Shown here piece by piece: positions 62,824-64,000 of a stretch of 64,000 nt of DNA (position 1 is its first letter; every line of letters begins with the position of its first letter). Location of the stretch: contig JAGNYI010000016.1 in assembly GCA_017985015.1 (NCBI GenBank), positions 1-64,000 on the forward strand, written 5' to 3'. The notes beneath the pieces were generated by a model, which was not told the origin of the DNA, made no database searches, and saw only the letters and a list, made by a program, of their open reading frames with translations. The translations under genes were made by a program, and so were the position numbers. The DNA is from Giesbergeria sp. Its GTDB lineage: Bacteria > Pseudomonadota > Gammaproteobacteria > Burkholderiales > Burkholderiaceae_C.

Positions 62824-64000
62824 TCAGGCCAGGGCCAGATCGGTCTCCATCAGCGGCTTGGCACCCGCACGCGCGGTGCGCATCAGGGTAACGGTTTCGG
62901 GGAACAGCTTGGCGAAGTAAAAGCGCGCGGTCTGCAGCTTGGCACCGTAGAACGGATCGGTATTGCCGGCAGCGATCTGGCGCAGCGCCACCTGGGCCAT
63001 GCGGGCGAAGAAGTAGCCAAACACCAGGTGGCCCGCCACGCGCAGGTAATCCACGGCAGCAGCGCCCACTTCGTCGGGGTTCTGCATGCCACGGAAACCC
63101 AGTTCGGTAGTGAACTTGGTCATCTGGTCGGCCAGCATGGCCACCGGGTTGATGAACTCGGCCATCTTCTCGTTCACGCCCTCTTCCTGCACCAGCGCGC
63201 CAACGAGTTTGCCGAACTTCTTCAGCGAGGCGCCGTTGTTGCCCAATATCTTGCGGCCCAGCAGGTCGAGCGATTGAATGGTGTTGGTGCCTTCGTAGAT
63301 CATGTTGATGCGCGCGTCGCGCACGAACTGCTCCATACCCCATTCCTTGATGTAGCCGTGGCCACCAAAGACCTGCTGGCACATCACCGTGGCCTCAAAG
63401 CCGTTGTCGGTGATGAAGGCCTTCACAATGGGCGTCAGCAAGGCAAGCATTTCTCCCGAATCCTTGCGCACCTTTTCGTCCGTGTGGTGCAGCTCCTTGT
63501 CGAGCAGCATGGCGCAGTAGATGGCGAGCGCGCGGCCGCCTTCGGCGTAGGCCTTGGCCGTGAGCAGCATCTTGCGCACGTCGGGGTGCACGATGATGGG
63601 GTCGGCCGGCTTGTCCTTGGCCTTTACGCCCGAGAGGCTGCGCATCTGGATGCGGTCCTTGGCGTAGGCGAGTGCATTTTGGTACGCCACTTCAGTCAGG
63701 CCAAGCGACTGGTTGCCCACGCCCAGGCGGGCGGCGTTCATCATGACGAACATGGCGGCCAAGCCCTTGTTGGGCTGGCCCACCAGGCTGCCAATGGCGC
63801 CGTCGATGTTGATCTGCGCCGTGGCATTGCCATGGATGCCCATCTTGTGCTCAAGCGCGCCACAGAAAATCGGATTGCGCTCGCCAATGCTGCCATCGGC
63901 ATTCACCTTGAACTTGGGCACGGCAAACAGGCTGATGCCTTTGCTGCCCACGGGCGCATCGGGCAGGCGCGCAAGCACCAGGTGCACGATGTTTTCCGTC
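62824..64000 (-). CDS. acyl-CoA dehydrogenase (C-terminal part; cut by window edge)
   Basis: This partial gene runs off the right edge, so its true start is outside. The frame is open to the last base (TENIVHLVLARLPDAP at the edge). The catalytic glutamate is probably in INMIYEGTNTIQSLDLLGRK, and FGGHGYIKEWGMEQFVRDAR is the FAD/CoA-region motif. A C-terminal extension of about 120 residues (MADQ-type helical region) marks the large FadE/DmdC-like dehydrogenases. It is the first step of the beta-oxidation set downstream. Confidence 0.93.
   Translation of the reverse strand, partial: TENIVHLVLARLPDAPVGSKGISLFAVPKFKVNADGSIGERNPIFCGALEHKMGIHGNATAQINIDGAIGSLVGQPNKGLAAMFVMMNAARLGVGNQSLGLTEVAYQNALAYAKDRIQMRSLSGVKAKDKPADPIIVHPDVRKMLLTAKAYAEGGRALAIYCAMLLDKELHHTDEKVRKDSGEMLALLTPIVKAFITDNGFEATVMCQQVFGGHGYIKEWGMEQFVRDARINMIYEGTNTIQSLDLLGRKILGNNGASLKKFGKLVGALVQEEGVNEKMAEFINPVAMLADQMTKFTTELGFRGMQNPDEVGAAAVDYLRVAGHLVFGYFFARMAQVALRQIAAGNTDPFYGAKLQTARFYFAKLFPETVTLMRTARAGAKPLMETDLALA

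Overview
The window reads as chromosomal DNA from a high-GC betaproteobacterium, most likely Burkholderiales and probably Comamonadaceae (Acidovorax/Hydrogenophaga/Rhodoferax type). This is an inference from codon use, from gene families and orders typical of that group (liv genes with a fadD-type ligase, a TRAP dctQMP set, many CoA-metabolism genes), and from short intergenic repeats that I associate with comamonads. No database was searched. I see no rRNA, tRNA, CRISPR array, prophage or intact insertion sequence.

Layout. 0.2-5.4 kb: a glutamate/aspartate-type ABC importer (gltL, gltK, gltJ and two tandem binding proteins) with a HypT-like LysR gene, all on the minus strand. 5.6-8.5 kb: a divergent TRAP dicarboxylate transporter (dctQ, dctM, dctP) closed by a clear terminator. 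8.8-14.8 kb: an RND efflux operon (adaptor, pump, outer-membrane channel). 14.9-17.2 kb: an Atm1-type ABC exporter divergent from a YciA thioesterase. 17.5-20.2 kb: YciI-like, cupin and EamA genes divergent from a LysR gene. 20.2-22.9 kb: a TMEM175-like channel, a Tat-exported carotenoid oxygenase and a DUF2141 protein in one apparent operon. 23.3-26.3 kb: a LytS/LytR two-component pair followed by a serine hydrolase interrupted by an in-frame TAG. 26.3-27.1 kb: decayed acyl-CoA dehydrogenase and thioesterase fragments. 27.1-32.3 kb: GFA/HxlR pair, TetR regulator, bactofilin, YigI-like thioesterase, selD and an enoyl-CoA hydratase.

32.4-43.4 kb: livH-livM-livG-livF, an acyl-CoA ligase, a LivK-type binding protein, then a thiolase and a trifunctional hydratase/dehydrogenase, all on the plus strand. 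Together they form a plausible uptake, CoA-activation and beta-oxidation route for a carboxylic acid. Three matching palindromes (half-site ACAAAGC, 4-nt spacer) sit before the TetR gene, before livH and before the thiolase, suggesting one TetR regulon.

43.4-45.5 kb: a VapBC toxin-antitoxin pair and a DUF4143 ATPase. 45.6-53.6 kb: the complete kdp potassium system in the order (33-aa ORF)-kdpF-A-B-C-D-E, including two tiny genes. 53.9-64 kb: a metallo-hydrolase and a long minus-strand lipid-catabolism run (acyl-CoA dehydrogenase cut by the window edge, DUF2147, trifunctional enzyme, hydratase, thiolase, hydrolase, thioesterase, hydratase).

Two dispersed intergenic repeat families recur: six copies of a roughly 60-bp element with the core AAGCGCTAGAG, one of which forms the C-terminus of an enoyl-CoA hydratase, and four copies of a longer GC-rich hairpin element, three of them inside the liv/fadD operon. 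These repeats, the proposed TetR regulon, the amber-interrupted hydrolase and the extra kdp micro-ORF are the most interesting observations. I did not find a clearly new multi-gene defence or biosynthetic system.
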